A stretch of DNA of 64,000 bases from Halobaculum saliterrae (GCF_009831625.1 NZ_WUUS01000004.1:293869-357868), one strand, 5' to 3'. Counted from the stretch's first letter, positions 45,750 through 55,456 are shown. Numbers and translations are program-made. The notes: a model not told the origin generated them from the letters alone.

Positions 45750-46286
45750 TTAGACATCCCCCGTGGGCGTGCGCGTGATGTACACGCCGTCCTGGAAGAC
45801 GCGCGTGTCCTTGTCGGTCACGCGGGTGAGCTGTTCGATGCTGGCGGCCGTCTGTCCGACGTCCTCCTTGGACGGGCCGGTCAGGACGAGCTCCTCGCCG
45901 TCGATCTGTACGTCGGTGTCGCCGCGGATCTCCGCGCGACGGGGTGCCGTCTCCCCGAGGAAGTTCGTGATGACGACCTCGTCGCCCTCGACGTCCACGT
46001 CCATCGGGAAGTGAGCGTAGAAGACTTCCATCTCGTACTCCCACCCCTCGGTGACCCCGTGGATCATGTTGTCCACGTGGCTCGCGAAGGTGCCGACGGT
46101 CGCGTTCGTCTGTCGGTCGGCGTCGTCCGGGTACGCGATGACGACGGCGTCGTCCTCGGTGGAGACGCTCACGTCGGGGTACCACAGGCGACGCGTCACC
46201 GAGCCGTTCGGCCCCTCGATCGTGAGATCGAGGTGGTCGAGGTCGGCGGAGACGTCCTCGGGTAGTTCGATTGTTCGTTCTGTCAT
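45750..46286 (-). CDS. rpl6: 50S ribosomal protein uL6
   Basis: The 178-residue protein has the two duplicated uL6 domains, with VTRRLWYPDVSVSTEDDAVV in the first and FPMDVDVEGDEVVITNFLGETAPRRAEI in the second. It lies near the sarcin-ricin loop and GTPase centre. ATG 46286 is 2 bp after the uS8 stop; the longer open frame is unlikely. Confidence 0.96.
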   Translation of the reverse strand: MTERTIELPEDVSADLDHLDLTIEGPNGSVTRRLWYPDVSVSTEDDAVVIAYPDDADRQTNATVGTFASHVDNMIHGVTEGWEYEMEVFYAHFPMDVDVEGDEVVITNFLGETAPRRAEIRGDTDVQIDGEELVLTGPSKEDVGQTAASIEQLTRVTDKDTRVFQDGVYITRTPTGDV

Positions 46287-46288
46287 TG

Positions 46289-46681
46289 TCAGTAGACGTA
46301 TGCGATCACTTGGCCACCGATGCCCGCCTCGCGGGCCTCGTAGTGGCTCATGACGCCGTGACTCGTGGTCACGATGAGCGCGCCGTAGTCGCGGGCGGGG
46401 AGGAACCGCTTCTCCCACTTCTCGTAGCCGTCCGCGGCCACGGAGTACCGCGGCTTGACCGCGCCGCACTCGTTGATCGCGCCTTTCAGTTCGACCTCGA
46501 ACGTTCCCGCTCGGCCGTCGTCCACGAACTCGAAGCCGTCGACGTATCCGTTGTCGTACAGCACTTCGAGCGTGGAGCCGATGATGTTCGAGGCGGGCTG
46601 GACCGTGTATTCCAGATGACCGACGTCCTCGGCGTTGTCGAGGCCAGCCAGGGCGTCGGAGAGGGGGTCGTTACCTGCCAT
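46289..46681 (-). CDS. rps8: 30S ribosomal protein uS8
   Basis: The 130-residue protein starts MAGNDPLSDALAGLDNAE and ends with the conserved core VTTSHGVMSHYEAREAGIGGQVIAYVY. uS8 binds 16S rRNA helix 21 and often also its own operon mRNA. It begins 2 bp after uS14. Confidence 0.96.
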   Translation of the reverse strand: MAGNDPLSDALAGLDNAEDVGHLEYTVQPASNIIGSTLEVLYDNGYVDGFEFVDDGRAGTFEVELKGAINECGAVKPRYSVAADGYEKWEKRFLPARDYGALIVTTSHGVMSHYEAREAGIGGQVIAYVY

Positions 46682-46683
46682 TG

Positions 46684-46875
46684 TTATCGATACTTCCGGA
46701 AGCCCATGTCGCGGGCGATCTCGCGGAAACACTGGCGACAGAGGTTGATGTCGTACTTGCCGACGAGCCCCTGTTTGCGCTCGCAGCGCCGGCACTCGAC
46801 CTCCTGGCCGGTGCGCTTGGCGGCGTGCTCGCCCGTCTCCTCGGGTCCGGTCGTCTCTGTGTCTGCGTCGCTCAT
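46684..46875 (-). CDS. rps14: 30S ribosomal protein uS14 (zinc form)
   Basis: The 63-residue protein has an acidic tail and then a zinc ribbon with CRRC and CRQC pairs (residues 28, 31, 46 and 49), ending in [13 protein letters not shown]. This is the four-Cys C+ form. It overlaps uL5 by 4 bp. Confidence 0.96.
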   Translation of the reverse strand: MSDADTETTGPEETGEHAAKRTGQEVECRRCERKQGLVGKYDINLCRQCFREIARDMGFRKYR

Positions 46876-47396
46876 GCTGTGACCTCCACGTCGAACTCGC
46901 GTTCGAGGAACGCGACGGCGTCGTCGACGCTCATCCGGTGACCGCTCGGGATCGACCGGGTGACCTTGTTCCGCTTCGAGACGCGGTAGCCCGGTCGGGT
47001 GAGGGTCACGGTGACGTCGAGCCCGTAGATGCCGATCTGCGGGTCGTACTCCTGACTCGGGAACTCCGTGTGCTCGGCGACGCCGAAGCTCACGTTGCCC
47101 GTGTCGTCGAACTGTGAGGCCGAGAGGTCGACCAGCTCCAGCGCGGTCTCGAGGAACTCGTCGGCGTCCTCGCCGCGCAGGGTGACCTTCGCCCCGATGG
47201 GGTCTCCGGGTCGGATGTCGAACTCGCCGATGGCGCGCTTGGCCGTCGTGCGAACCGTCTCCTGTCCGGTGATCTCCTCGAGGATCTCCTCGCCGTTCGC
47301 GAGCTCGCGGCCACCCTGACCGACGCCCATGTGGACGACGACCTTCTCGATGCGCGGCTCGCGCATCTCGTGGAAGTCCGCGTCAGCCTCGCTCAT
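46872..47396 (-). CDS. rpl5: 50S ribosomal protein uL5
   Basis: The 174-residue 5S rRNA-binding protein contains [18 protein letters not shown] and [29 protein letters not shown]. It overlaps eS4 by 4 bp upstream and uS14 by 4 bp downstream. Confidence 0.96.
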   Translation of the reverse strand: MSEADADFHEMREPRIEKVVVHMGVGQGGRELANGEEILEEITGQETVRTTAKRAIGEFDIRPGDPIGAKVTLRGEDADEFLETALELVDLSASQFDDTGNVSFGVAEHTEFPSQEYDPQIGIYGLDVTVTLTRPGYRVSKRNKVTRSIPSGHRMSVDDAVAFLEREFDVEVTA

Positions 47397-48091
47397 TCGT
47401 CATCACCCGTGAAGTTCTCGTCGATGACCACGACGTACTCCTCGACCGTCTCGAAGCCGCCGTCGTCCTGCGCGACGCGCACGGCGTTGTCGCCGGAGCC
47501 GGCGGTGACGGTGATCTCGTCGATCTCGCCGATCTCTCCGGCGTGGCTGCCGGCGACGGCGGTGACGAGCGCGCCCTCCTCGTACGGGAAGTGCGCGACG
47601 ACCTCCTTGGTGTCGTTGTCGACGACGAGCGAGTCGCCGCCGGCGTAGCTCCCGTCCTCGCTCACGAGGGTCGTCCCGTCGTGGAGCGTGTACTGGAAGT
47701 CGCCGCCGGCGACCTGGGTCTTGCCGGAGACCTTCCCGAGCCGCGAGGAGGCCGCCTCCTCGTCGATCGGCGTCAGCGAGAGCCGGCCGCCCTCGCCCGG
47801 GAACACCCGGTAGTACTCCTCGCGCTCGTCGAACGCCAGGATGTCGAACATCCCGACCGGGCGGGCCTCGTCTGAGACCGCCTTGCCGTTGACGAGCACG
47901 GATCCGTGATCGAGCGCGTAGCGCGCCTCCTTGCGCGAGTCGACGTACCCCAGCACGTCCCGGAGGACGATGAGCAGGGGAACGCCCGACTCGCCGTGCG
48001 GGCCCGCGCCCGCCTTCACGGTGAACGTCTCTTCCTTCCGCTCGATCGGCCACGAGTTCGGGGCCGACAGTCGCTTCTGGTGGTTACTCAT
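47393..48091 (-). CDS. rps4e: 30S ribosomal protein eS4
   Basis: The 232-residue archaeal/eukaryotic protein comprises a basic N-terminus ([19 protein letters not shown]), an S4-type RNA-binding region ([29 protein letters not shown]) and a central and C-terminal KOW-like domain ([15 protein letters not shown]). ATG 48091 gives the family-typical start; the longer frame extends into uL24. Confidence 0.95.
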   Translation of the reverse strand: MSNHQKRLSAPNSWPIERKEETFTVKAGAGPHGESGVPLLIVLRDVLGYVDSRKEARYALDHGSVLVNGKAVSDEARPVGMFDILAFDEREEYYRVFPGEGGRLSLTPIDEEAASSRLGKVSGKTQVAGGDFQYTLHDGTTLVSEDGSYAGGDSLVVDNDTKEVVAHFPYEEGALVTAVAGSHAGEIGEIDEITVTAGSGDNAVRVAQDDGGFETVEEYVVVIDENFTGDDE

Positions 48092-48092
48092 G

Positions 48093-48455
48093 TTATGCAG
48101 CCTCCTCGTCGGACTCCAGACGCGCCTCTCGGCGGTCGTCCTCGAGGTCCAGGTCGACGACACGCACGTTCGAGGTGTCGAGCGGGCGCGGGGTCTCCTC
48201 CCCGTCGGCCTTCTCGACGGTGACGTCCTCGACGTGGATCACCGACTCGCGGAGATCCACGTCGACGACCTCGCCCTCCTCGCCCGCGAAGTCGCCGCGC
48301 ATGACCTCGACGGTGTCGCCCGCGTTGACGCGGACGTTCCGCTGGCCGTACTCCTCCCGAAGCTCCTCCGAGAGGGTGGCGCGGACGAACTTCTGCCGCT
48401 CGTGGAGCGGCGCGTCTCGGGTCCGTGTGCGCTGTTTGTGCGGTTGTTCGCTCAT
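48093..48455 (-). CDS. rpl24: 50S ribosomal protein uL24
   Basis: The 120-residue protein has a KOW motif ([25 protein letters not shown]) and a C-terminal acidic tail. It is an early-assembly protein at the tunnel exit. It overlaps uL14 by 4 bp. Confidence 0.95.
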   Translation of the reverse strand: MSEQPHKQRTRTRDAPLHERQKFVRATLSEELREEYGQRNVRVNAGDTVEVMRGDFAGEEGEVVDVDLRESVIHVEDVTVEKADGEETPRPLDTSNVRVVDLDLEDDRREARLESDEEAA

Positions 48456-48850
48456 ACGATCTGAGTCGCGGTTGATGCGATGCTCCCGAAGCGTTCGGCG
48501 ACCTCGCGCGCGATGGGACCCTTGATCTCGGTCCCACGCGGCTCCTCCATGTCGTCGATCACGACGGCGGCGTTGTCCGCGAACTTCACGCGGGTGCCGT
48601 CGGGACGACGGATGGCCTTGCGCTGGCGGACCACGACGGCCTCCAGCACCTGACGTCGCATCTCGGGCGTCCCCTTGGTCACCGAGACGGTGACCTTGTC
48701 GGCGACGCCCGCCTTGGGGTGTCGATTCTTCGTCCCCGAGTAGCCCGACACGGAGATGACCTTCAGCTCACGCGCGCCGGTGTTGTCGGCGCACGCGATC
48801 AGGGAGCCCTTCTCCAGGCCCTGCGTGACGTCGGCCTTCAGGGCCTCCAT
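48452..48850 (-). CDS. rpl14: 50S ribosomal protein uL14
   Basis: The 132-residue beta-barrel protein contains [20 protein letters not shown] and [26 protein letters not shown]. It forms an intersubunit bridge. Its start shares one base with the uS17 stop. Confidence 0.96.
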   Translation of the reverse strand: MEALKADVTQGLEKGSLIACADNTGARELKVISVSGYSGTKNRHPKAGVADKVTVSVTKGTPEMRRQVLEAVVVRQRKAIRRPDGTRVKFADNAAVVIDDMEEPRGTEIKGPIAREVAERFGSIASTATQIV

Positions 48851-49182
48851 CAGGCATCACCCTCCGCCTCGAGCGTCTCGACGACGACGTGGCTCTTCGT
48901 CTTCGACAGCGGCCGCGTCTCGGCGATGCGGACCTGATCGCCCTCCTCGATGTCGAGGCAGGGCGACAGGTGCGCCGGCACGCGGCTTCGTCGTTTCATA
49001 TACCGGTCGTACTTCGGCACGAATACGTCGTATTCGCGCTCGACGACGACCGTCTTGTCCATCGATGTGGAGGCGACCGTGCCCTCGAGCGTCTGTCCGC
49101 GCACGGAAAGCGATCCGTGGAACGGGCAGTTCTCGTCGGAGCAGGGCTCCTCCGGTTCTGTTACGTTCAGTCCGATTGCCAT
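48850..49182 (-). CDS. rps17: 30S ribosomal protein uS17
   Basis: The 110-residue protein has an N-terminal archaeal extension with [16 protein letters not shown] (CxxxxCxxH, a possible metal site) and the OB-fold core [32 protein letters not shown]. It overlaps the end of rnp1 by 16 bp. Confidence 0.95.
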   Translation of the reverse strand: MAIGLNVTEPEEPCSDENCPFHGSLSVRGQTLEGTVASTSMDKTVVVEREYDVFVPKYDRYMKRRSRVPAHLSPCLDIEEGDQVRIAETRPLSKTKSHVVVETLEAEGDA

Positions 49183-49682
49183 TGGTGATCACCCGCACGT
49201 TCCGTGCGGAAGGCGGGTCGTGAGAGCAGTCTGGCCCCATCCACCGTAACGGAGACCGCGTCCTCGCAACCGTCCGACTGACCGGCTGTGACCCCGGTAG
49301 TATCGTACTGCCCGCGCTCCCCGGCCAGTGTGGGGTGCGTGGGCGACGGAAGTTCGAACGCGGACCCGGGGGCCTTGCGGTCCCCCGCGGCTTCATGTGT
49401 GACGGGCGACGACTCGCGTTCGCGAGGCGCGCCCGTGCTGGGCTCGGTGTGACGGCGGCCCGCGCCGTCTCCCGAATGCTGTGTCGAGAGGACGAACCGG
49501 AACGTCGTCCCCTCCTTCGGCACCCGCTTGTCCCCCCGAGCGGTGCGCACCGTGAGGGTGCGCATGCTCTCGGACACGACCACGCCCGCGAGCCCGACGT
49601 GGGCGTCGCTGGCGGCGGCGGCCACCCGTACCGGGAGGCCGCGGAGTTCGTGTCGCGTGAGCGTCTCGGGGGTCAGTGCCAT
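49167..49682 (-). CDS. rnp1: Ribonuclease P protein component 1 (Rpp29/Pop4) with long internal insertion
   Basis: The 171-residue protein has the usual OB/Sm-like core split in two: residues 1-66 ([18 protein letters not shown] ... [17 protein letters not shown]) and 142-171 ([21 protein letters not shown]). Ordinary archaeal Rpp29 is about 95 residues. The intervening ~75 residues are Ser/Pro/Gly-rich and look like an in-frame insertion in a loop. It acts in tRNA 5'-end maturation with Rpp21/Rpp30/Pop5. It lies between uL29 (1 bp) and uS17 (16 bp overlap), its standard archaeal position. Confidence 0.9.
   Translation of the reverse strand: MALTPETLTRHELRGLPVRVAAAASDAHVGLAGVVVSESMRTLTVRTARGDKRVPKEGTTFRFVLSTQHSGDGAGRRHTEPSTGAPRERESSPVTHEAAGDRKAPGSAFELPSPTHPTLAGERGQYDTTGVTAGQSDGCEDAVSVTVDGARLLSRPAFRTERAGDHQWQSD
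49260..49484 (-). repeat. In-frame insertion within rnp1
   Basis: This segment encodes about residues 67-141, a low-complexity Ser/Thr/Gly/Pro/Arg/Glu-rich stretch. Its minus strand includes GCGGGGGACCGCAAGGCCC, matching the enolase-gene insertion (2221-2289) except for one extra C there. It also contains the short hairpin CTCGCG-TT-CGCGAG. The reading frame is intact, so the host protein tolerates it. Confidence 0.55.
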
Positions 49683-49683
49683 G

Positions 49684-49902
49684 TTATTCGTCGGTGTCGT
49701 CCAGGTCGCCTTCCTCGCGCTGGATCGTCTTGATCCGCGCGATCGTGCGCTTCAGCTCGCCGACGCGGCCCGGGTTCTCCGGGGCGCCGCCGGCCGCCTG
49801 CACGGCCTTCGCGTTGAGCAGCTCGGTCTCGAGCTCCTCGAGTTCGGCGTCGCGCTCGGCGGGCGTCATGTCGCGGATCTCCTGCGTGTGAAGGATCGCC
49901 AT
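49684..49902 (-). CDS. rpl29: 50S ribosomal protein uL29
   Basis: The 72-residue helical protein has [32 protein letters not shown] and ends in an acidic tail. It binds near the tunnel exit and the SRP docking site. It lies between uS3 (3 bp) and rnp1 (1 bp). Confidence 0.95.
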   Translation of the reverse strand: MAILHTQEIRDMTPAERDAELEELETELLNAKAVQAAGGAPENPGRVGELKRTIARIKTIQREEGDLDDTDE

Positions 49903-49905
49903 CGG

Positions 49906-50847
49906 TTACTCCTCCTCCTCGTCGTCCGCGTCGTCCTCCTCGCTCTCCATCTCGGCGACGAGGTCCTCGGCCTCGGACTCGACGTCCTCGTCGAGCTCGT
50001 CGAGCTCGGGCTCGTCCTCCTCGGACGGCTCGGCCGTCTCGGCTCCGTCGCCGTCGGCGGTCTCGTCGGCCTCGATGACCTCCTCGACGACCTCCTCGTC
50101 GATGACGTCCTCGGGGTCGGCGTCCGGGACGTCCTCGTCGCCGCCGGGGAGGTCGGGCTCCGTCTCCGGAACCTCCTCGTCGTCCACGTCGGCCAGCAGG
50201 TCCTCGACGCCCTCGCCGGACGCACCGGCCTGCTCGACCTCGGGCGCGTCGGCGTCCTCGGCGATCTCGAAGTCGTCGGGCAGGGTCGCGCCCGGCGGGA
50301 TGATCTTGACGGTCACGCCGATGGTACCGAGCTTCATGACGGCCACGCCCTGTCCCTCGTCGACGACGTCCTCGGCGGGCTCGCCGTTGTGCTTGATGTA
50401 GCCGCGGTTGAACTTCTCCACGCGCGAGCGGGCGCCCGTGACCTTCCCGGAGAGGACGATCTCGGCGCCCAGCGCACCCGCGTCCATGATCCGGTCGATC
50501 GTCGTGTGGCCCGCGCGGCGGAAGTACCAGCCGCGCTCGAGGGCGTTCGCCAGACGGTCCGCGACGATCTTCGCGTTGAGGTCGGGTTCGTCGACCTCCT
50601 GCACGTCGATCTGCGGGTCGTCCATGTCGAAGCGCTCCTCGAGCTCGGTGGTCACCTTGCGGATGTTCTTCCCGCCCTTGCCGATCACCATGCCGGGCTT
50701 CTCGGCCTTGAGCACGATCTGCGTGCCCATGGGCGTCTTCGCGACCTCCATCCCGCCGTAGCCGGCGCGACCGAGCTCGTCCTCGAAGAACTCGTTGATC
50801 TGGCTCCGCTGGAGCCCGTCCTCGATGAACTGGTGCTCGTCCGCCAT
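49906..50847 (-). CDS. rps3: 30S ribosomal protein uS3
   Basis: The 313-residue protein has an N-terminal KH domain (VLKAEKPGMVIGKGGKNIRKV) and the C-terminal uS3 domain (RAGHTTIDRIMDAGALGAEIVLSGKVTGARSR). The last ~100 residues are an Asp/Glu-rich tail (DVDDEEVPETEPDLPGGDED...), longer than in most archaea, probably a halophilic adaptation. It is part of the mRNA entry channel. Confidence 0.96.
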   Translation of the reverse strand: MADEHQFIEDGLQRSQINEFFEDELGRAGYGGMEVAKTPMGTQIVLKAEKPGMVIGKGGKNIRKVTTELEERFDMDDPQIDVQEVDEPDLNAKIVADRLANALERGWYFRRAGHTTIDRIMDAGALGAEIVLSGKVTGARSRVEKFNRGYIKHNGEPAEDVVDEGQGVAVMKLGTIGVTVKIIPPGATLPDDFEIAEDADAPEVEQAGASGEGVEDLLADVDDEEVPETEPDLPGGDEDVPDADPEDVIDEEVVEEVIEADETADGDGAETAEPSEEDEPELDELDEDVESEAEDLVAEMESEEDDADDEEEE

Positions 50848-50848
50848 G

Positions 50849-51307
50849 TTACGCGTCCTCCTCGATGATCATTTCGACGTCCACTTGCGGGGTGTTCCAG
50901 GCGCTCGCGCGACCCATCGCTCGGGGCTTGCGGCCCTGCTGCTCGCCGACCTTGTGGGCGGCGACGTGTTTGATCGTCATCGACTCGCCGTCGAACCCCT
51001 GCTCGTCGGCGTTGTTGCTGACGTTCTCAAGGAGCTTCAGGAAGTCCTTGGAGGCCTTCTCGGGGTAGCGGCCGGCGTCCCAGCCGTCGATGTCCGAACG
51101 GTGACCGACGCCGGTGTTGTGCTTGCGGAACGGGACGGAGCGATCCCCGTCGATGACCGCATGCAGGTACTCCTCGGCGTCGGCGACCGTCTCGCCCTTC
51201 AGTTCGCGGGCGATGGCCTTGCTGTGCTTGAAGCTGATCTGCCGCTCGCGGAGCATTCCCTTGGCGGTGGTCTCCGGGTCGGCGTCGACGCTGTAGCTGA
51301 TTCCCAT
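50849..51307 (-). CDS. rpl22: 50S ribosomal protein uL22
   Basis: The 152-residue protein starts MGISYSVDADPETTAKGMLRE; the core has FLKLLENVSNNADEQGF and the beta-hairpin extension toward the tunnel, with KVGEQQGRKPRAMGRASAWNTP. It starts 2 bp after the uS19 stop. Confidence 0.96.
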   Translation of the reverse strand: MGISYSVDADPETTAKGMLRERQISFKHSKAIARELKGETVADAEEYLHAVIDGDRSVPFRKHNTGVGHRSDIDGWDAGRYPEKASKDFLKLLENVSNNADEQGFDGESMTIKHVAAHKVGEQQGRKPRAMGRASAWNTPQVDVEMIIEEDA

Positions 51308-51309
51308 TG

Positions 51310-51732
51310 TTACTTGAGGGGCACGAACTTCGAGGACCGGGTCGCGCCGATACCGGCCTGACCGTGTTCCACGGAGTTCCGGGTCTGGTTGAACTCGCCG
51401 AGGTAGTGCCCGATCATCTCGGGCTCGACCTCGACGCGCTCGAAGTGACTGCCGTCGTACACCTCGAACGTGAGACCGACGAACGACGGCACGATCGGCA
51501 TGTCCCGGACGTGCGTCCGGATGGGATCGTTCGCCGTCTCCTCGGCCGTGGCGTCCTCGGCGGCCTCCAGCAGCTTCCGCTGCTGGACCCCGAGTCCTCG
51601 AGTGATGGTTCGCCGCGCGCGGGCGGGAAGCAGTGCCTTGACCTCGTCGAGCTCCATCTCCTGCAGCTCGTCGAGCGTGTGGCCGCGGTAGGTGAACTCA
51701 CCCTCGCGACCGGTGCGGTATTCCGAACTCAT
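51310..51732 (-). CDS. rps19: 30S ribosomal protein uS19
   Basis: The 140-residue protein has [20 protein letters not shown] and the conserved C-terminal [47 protein letters not shown] 51732 lies 1 bp after the uL2 stop; the longer open frame into uL2 is not used. Confidence 0.96.
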   Translation of the reverse strand: MSSEYRTGREGEFTYRGHTLDELQEMELDEVKALLPARARRTITRGLGVQQRKLLEAAEDATAEETANDPIRTHVRDMPIVPSFVGLTFEVYDGSHFERVEVEPEMIGHYLGEFNQTRNSVEHGQAGIGATRSSKFVPLK

Positions 51733-51733
51733 G

Positions 51734-52462
51734 TTATCTGTCGCCACCTCGACCGGTTCGCTTCGAGGCGATGTCGCCGACCTTCCGGCCCGGCGGAGCG
51801 TTCCGCGAGACGGACTTCGGCTGTCCGGGGTGCTGGCGGCCGCCGCCACCGAACGGGTGGTCGACGGCGTTCATCGCCACGCCACGGACGCGCGGGTACT
51901 TCGTCCCGCGACTGCGCATCTTGTGGTGCTTCTTCCCGGCCTTCACGAACGGCTTCTCCGTCCGACCGCCGCCGGCGACGACGCCGACGGTGGCGCGGCA
52001 GTCCGGGTTGAGTCGCTTGACCTCTCCCGACGGGAGCTGGACGACCGCGACGTCGCGGTCGTGGGTGAGCAGCGTCGCGTTGACGCCCGAGGCGCGGGCG
52101 AACTTGCCCCCGTCGCCGGGCTTGGACTCGACGTTGCACACGGGAACCCCCTCGGGGATCTCCGAGACGGGCAGCGTGTTGCCGGGCTTGATCTCCGCGG
52201 AGACGCCGACCGACAGCGTCTCGCCGACGGTGATGCCCTCGGGCGCGAGCACGAGGCGGCGGTCGCCGTCCTCGAACTTCACGTCCGCGATGGGCGCCGA
52301 CCGGGCGGGGTCGTGCTCGATGCCGACGACCTCGCCGTGGACGGTGTCCGCGTCGTCCTCCGCGATCTTCTTGTGCTGTTTGTCAGACTTGTACCGGTGC
52401 GACGGCGCTCGGAACGTCGAGCCGCCGCGGCCGCGTCGTTGTCCCTGAATTCTGCGTCCCAT
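51734..52462 (-). CDS. rpl2: 50S ribosomal protein uL2
   Basis: The 242-residue protein begins [20 protein letters not shown]. It contains the OB and SH3-like domains and the conserved C-terminal [20 protein letters not shown] loop near the peptidyl transferase centre. It is 2 bp after uL23. Confidence 0.97.
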   Translation of the reverse strand: MGRRIQGQRRGRGGSTFRAPSHRYKSDKQHKKIAEDDADTVHGEVVGIEHDPARSAPIADVKFEDGDRRLVLAPEGITVGETLSVGVSAEIKPGNTLPVSEIPEGVPVCNVESKPGDGGKFARASGVNATLLTHDRDVAVVQLPSGEVKRLNPDCRATVGVVAGGGRTEKPFVKAGKKHHKMRSRGTKYPRVRGVAMNAVDHPFGGGGRQHPGQPKSVSRNAPPGRKVGDIASKRTGRGGDR

Positions 52463-52464
52463 TC

Positions 52465-52719
52465 TCAGAACACCCCGATCCGGGAGGCGACTTCCTGCGC
52501 GTCGCTGTCCTCGTCGAGTTCGACGGTCGCCTTCTTCGTCCCCTGCGGCGTGATCTGCGTCCGGACCGACTCGACGCCCACGTCGAACTGCGCGGCGACG
52601 GCGTCGGCGATCTCGGGTTTGGCCGCGTCGATGTCGACGATGAACTGGAGCTTGTTCTCGAAGTCCATCTCGTCCATCGCCTTCTCGGTGACGAGCGGGT
52701 GGTGGATGATCGAGCTCAT
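52465..52719 (-). CDS. rpl23: 50S ribosomal protein uL23
   Basis: The 84-residue protein starts [20 protein letters not shown] and contains [29 protein letters not shown]. It is the main docking site for nascent-chain factors such as SRP. It overlaps uL4 by 4 bp. Confidence 0.97.
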   Translation of the reverse strand: MSSIIHHPLVTEKAMDEMDFENKLQFIVDIDAAKPEIADAVAAQFDVGVESVRTQITPQGTKKATVELDEDSDAQEVASRIGVF

Positions 52720-53462
52720 CGCTCGGCCACCTCCTCGAGCGCGCTCTCGGTGAAGACGGTCAGGCGGCCGGGGTGCGTCCCGGGCGCCAGGTCCTCGACG
52801 CTCACCTCTCGACCGGTGGCCACGTCCGCGCCCGCGAGGTTGCGCGCCGCCTTCGACGGCTCCTCGCTGGTGACGAACAGCACCGACTTGGGCTCGCGCG
52901 TCTTGCGACCGCGGGTCGTCCCGCGACCGGCGCGGATCGTGCGCCCCTCGTCGGCGCGCTCGATGTCGTCGGCGACGCCGACGGCCTCGAGGAAGGAGAC
53001 GACCTCCTTCGTCTTGACGAGTTCCTCGAACTCGTCGGAGACGACGAGCGGCAGCTCGACCTCCTCGTCGAAGGCGTGGCCGCGCTCGGCGACCAGCTCG
53101 GCGTCGGCGGTGGCCGCGATGGCCGACCGCGTCGCGAGCTTCCGCTCCTTGTCGTTCATCTTCTTGCTCTGGTCCTTCTCGGCCTTCGGCGGGTGGGCCT
53201 TGCGACCCTTGACGGTCTGCGGGACGCGGCGACCCTGCCCGTTCGAACGGGGCACGTGGGCCATGCCGCGGCCGGAGCCGAACGACTCCGCGGGGGTGCG
53301 GAGGCCGGCGAACTCGTCGGCGCCGTACGCCTGTTTCCGGTTTGCCTGCGCGGCGACGACGGCCCGTCGGATCAGGTCCGAGCGGAACTGCGTCTCGAAG
53401 ACGTCGGGGAGGTCGACCTCGCCCGAGTCGTCGCCGTTCAGGTCTCGTACTGTTGCCTTCAT
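52716..53462 (-). CDS. rpl4: 50S ribosomal protein uL4
   Basis: The 248-residue protein has [31 protein letters not shown] and the long basic loop ([26 protein letters not shown]) that lines the exit tunnel. ATG 53462 shares one base with the uL3 stop; the longer open frame runs into uL3. Confidence 0.96.
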   Translation of the reverse strand: MKATVRDLNGDDSGEVDLPDVFETQFRSDLIRRAVVAAQANRKQAYGADEFAGLRTPAESFGSGRGMAHVPRSNGQGRRVPQTVKGRKAHPPKAEKDQSKKMNDKERKLATRSAIAATADAELVAERGHAFDEEVELPLVVSDEFEELVKTKEVVSFLEAVGVADDIERADEGRTIRAGRGTTRGRKTREPKSVLFVTSEEPSKAARNLAGADVATGREVSVEDLAPGTHPGRLTVFTESALEEVAER

Positions 53463-54478
53463 TATCCTTGGTTCGATTCGGTGGAGACGTAGCGCACCTC
53501 GGGGTCGAGGCGCGGCTGGTCGTTCGGCCGGATGGCCGGTCGGAAGCGCAGGAGGCGCTTGGAGGGACCCGGCAGCGAGCCCTTCACGAGCGCGTAGTGG
53601 CCGTCCACCTCGCCGTAGCCCTTGAAGCCGCCCTCGACGGAGGCGTCGTCGCCCTCGCCGAAGTCGATGAGCCGCTTGTTGAGCTCCGTGCGCTGGTGGT
53701 AGCCGGTCTGCCCCTGCTGGGGGACCGTCGAGCGAACGCGCGAGGGGTTCCACGGGCCGAGGTTACCGATCCGGCGCCGCCAGCCCTGCCGCGCGTGCTT
53801 GCCCTTCCGCTTCTGGACGCCCCAGCGCTTGACGGGGCCCTGGGTGCCCTTGCCCTTCGTGACGCCGGAGACGTCCGTGTACTCGCCGGCACGGAAGACG
53901 TCGCCGAACTCGTGTTCGCCGCCGTCCTCGACCAGATCGAGCGCGTAGTCGAGGCGCTCGTCCATCGAGGCGCCGCCGACACGCGTCTCCATCACGTCGG
54001 GCTTCTTCTTGGGGACGTTCGACAGCTTCGCCGGCTCGGTGTGTGTGATGAACCGGAGGTCGTCGACGACGCCGTCGTCGACCAGTTCGCGAAGCTCCTC
54101 GGCGTCCGCGTCGAAATCGTTCTCCGCCGGCAGGTCGAGCGTGCGGTCGAGCTCCTCGTGGAACTCGGTGGTCCACACCTCGGTGACCGGCTTCTGTCCG
54201 TACGGCGTGTCCTCGTAGGCTCGCAGGGCGACCGCGCGCATCGGCGGCACCTCCACGACCGTGACGGGAACTGACTCCTCCATCCCCTCTCGCGGGGAGT
54301 CGGACTCGTCGTTCACCATCACGACGTGGGTCATGCCCGCCTTGTAGCCCGCGAAGCCCTGGACGCCGGCAGCGCCGTCGTCCTCGGGCCACGAGCGGAT
54401 GCGGGGGACCTCACTGCTCGCGCGCTTGCGCGGGCCGAAGCCCAGCGAACCCTTGCGTGGTCTGCTTGGTTGTGGCAT
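53462..54478 (-). CDS. rpl3: 50S ribosomal protein uL3
   Basis: The 338-residue archaeal protein starts MPQPSRPRKGSLGFGPRKRAS and contains AGYKAGMTHVVMV, DVSGVTKGKGTQGPVKRWGVQKRKGKHARQG and the conserved core RRIGNLGPWNPSRVRSTVPQQGQTGYHQRTELNKR. It organises the peptidyl transferase centre. It starts 10 bp after the SPOUT gene. Confidence 0.97.
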   Translation of the reverse strand: MPQPSRPRKGSLGFGPRKRASSEVPRIRSWPEDDGAAGVQGFAGYKAGMTHVVMVNDESDSPREGMEESVPVTVVEVPPMRAVALRAYEDTPYGQKPVTEVWTTEFHEELDRTLDLPAENDFDADAEELRELVDDGVVDDLRFITHTEPAKLSNVPKKKPDVMETRVGGASMDERLDYALDLVEDGGEHEFGDVFRAGEYTDVSGVTKGKGTQGPVKRWGVQKRKGKHARQGWRRRIGNLGPWNPSRVRSTVPQQGQTGYHQRTELNKRLIDFGEGDDASVEGGFKGYGEVDGHYALVKGSLPGPSKRLLRFRPAIRPNDQPRLDPEVRYVSTESNQG

Positions 54479-54488
54479 TGTGTTTGGC

Positions 54489-55322
54489 TTACTCCGTGAG
54501 TGTGAGCGGCGAGAGCGCGGCGAAGATCGCTTCCTCGGTCCGCACCACCTCGCTGCCCTGTCGCGGAATCGCGTTCAGCCAGAGGTCGAACCCCGAGCCG
54601 TCCGTGGCGTCGGGGTCGACCGGGACATCCTCGGCGTCCATGCCGAGGATGGCCGGGAGCCCCCTGCCGGGCGAGCCGAACGCGACGGCGACGTGTGTGT
54701 CGCGCGTGCGCGTACGCACGTCCGCCAGGCCGGACACGGACAGTTCGCGTCCGTGTCGCGACGTGGCGATCGCGGTCTCGGCGTCGGCGAGGGCGTCCTC
54801 CAAGGCCGCGCCGGCCACCCGAAACCCCGGTGCGGGGTCGTCGGTGAGGCGGGCACGGACCGGTTCTCTCGAAGAGACCCTGACGGTGACGCGCTCCCCC
54901 TCCACGTACTCCCGTCCGGGAGACGCGTGCAGGGAGATCGGGTGTTGCGTTCCGCAATTGACCCGAACGCGGCCTTCAGGTCCGACCTCGGTCACGATTC
55001 CCTCTCGTAGTTCCGACCCGTCGGGGCCGGAGCGAGCGGGCCGCATCGGCGGGAGCACGCCGGCGTGCCGGAGTTCCTCACGTTTTCCCCACACCTCCTT
55101 CCGGAGGTAGGAGGGGGTCGCGCAGTACTCCAGCACGGTTCGGACGTACTCGCCGCCTCTGCGACGTTCGCCTTCCCGGTCGGGGAAGACGACCAACCGG
55201 TCCGCCCGGAAGATCGTCGCCGCGCGGGCGACGTAACCGAGTTTTCGCGTGGCCTCGCGGCCGTCCTCGGCCTCCCGGACGAGCGACGACGGAACGAGCA
55301 CGTCGAGCGTCGTTCCGTTCAT
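54489..55322 (-). CDS. SPOUT-type RNA methyltransferase (CENP-32/SPOUT1 family)
   Basis: The 277-residue protein has a SPOUT knot fold: N-terminal TLDVLVPSSLVREAEDGREATRKLGYVARAATIFRADRLVVF, a middle RNA-binding OB-like insert (REGIVTEVGPEGRVRVNCG...EYVEGERVTVRV) and the AdoMet knot with TRDTHVAVAFGSPGRGLPAIL and WLNAIPRQGSEVVRTEEAI. This family methylates RNA uridines and sits ahead of uL3 in many haloarchaea. It is the first gene of the ribosomal operon here, so it is likely co-expressed with ribosome assembly. Exact target unknown. Confidence 0.85.
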   Translation of the reverse strand: MNGTTLDVLVPSSLVREAEDGREATRKLGYVARAATIFRADRLVVFPDREGERRRGGEYVRTVLEYCATPSYLRKEVWGKREELRHAGVLPPMRPARSGPDGSELREGIVTEVGPEGRVRVNCGTQHPISLHASPGREYVEGERVTVRVSSREPVRARLTDDPAPGFRVAGAALEDALADAETAIATSRHGRELSVSGLADVRTRTRDTHVAVAFGSPGRGLPAILGMDAEDVPVDPDATDGSGFDLWLNAIPRQGSEVVRTEEAIFAALSPLTLTE

Positions 55323-55365
55323 TGTCGCTGCACCGGACTGTACTACGTGGATCCTCAGGCGCGGC

Positions 55366-55371
55366 GTAAAA
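55366..55371 (-). promoter_or_regulatory. TATA-like box of the S10-spc operon
   Basis: TTTTAC on the minus strand lies about 46 bp upstream of ATG 55322, predicting a leader of about 20 nt. It is the only good TATA candidate in front of the operon's first gene. Confidence 0.6.
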
Positions 55372-55428
55372 GGGTGTTGAATCGAGCCCCCCGGCGTCAC
55401 GGCGTGACACACCCGTCAGCCGGCGTTT

Positions 55429-55456
55429 CACGTGGGAACCACTCACGTGCCACGTG
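55429..55456. repeat. Three CACGTG palindromes in 28 bp
   Basis: CACGTG occurs at 55429-55434, 55444-55449 and 55451-55456, within the gap between the divergent ribosomal-operon and tRNA-Gly promoters. Spacings are 15 and 7 bp. Could be a protein-binding cluster. Confidence 0.4.
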
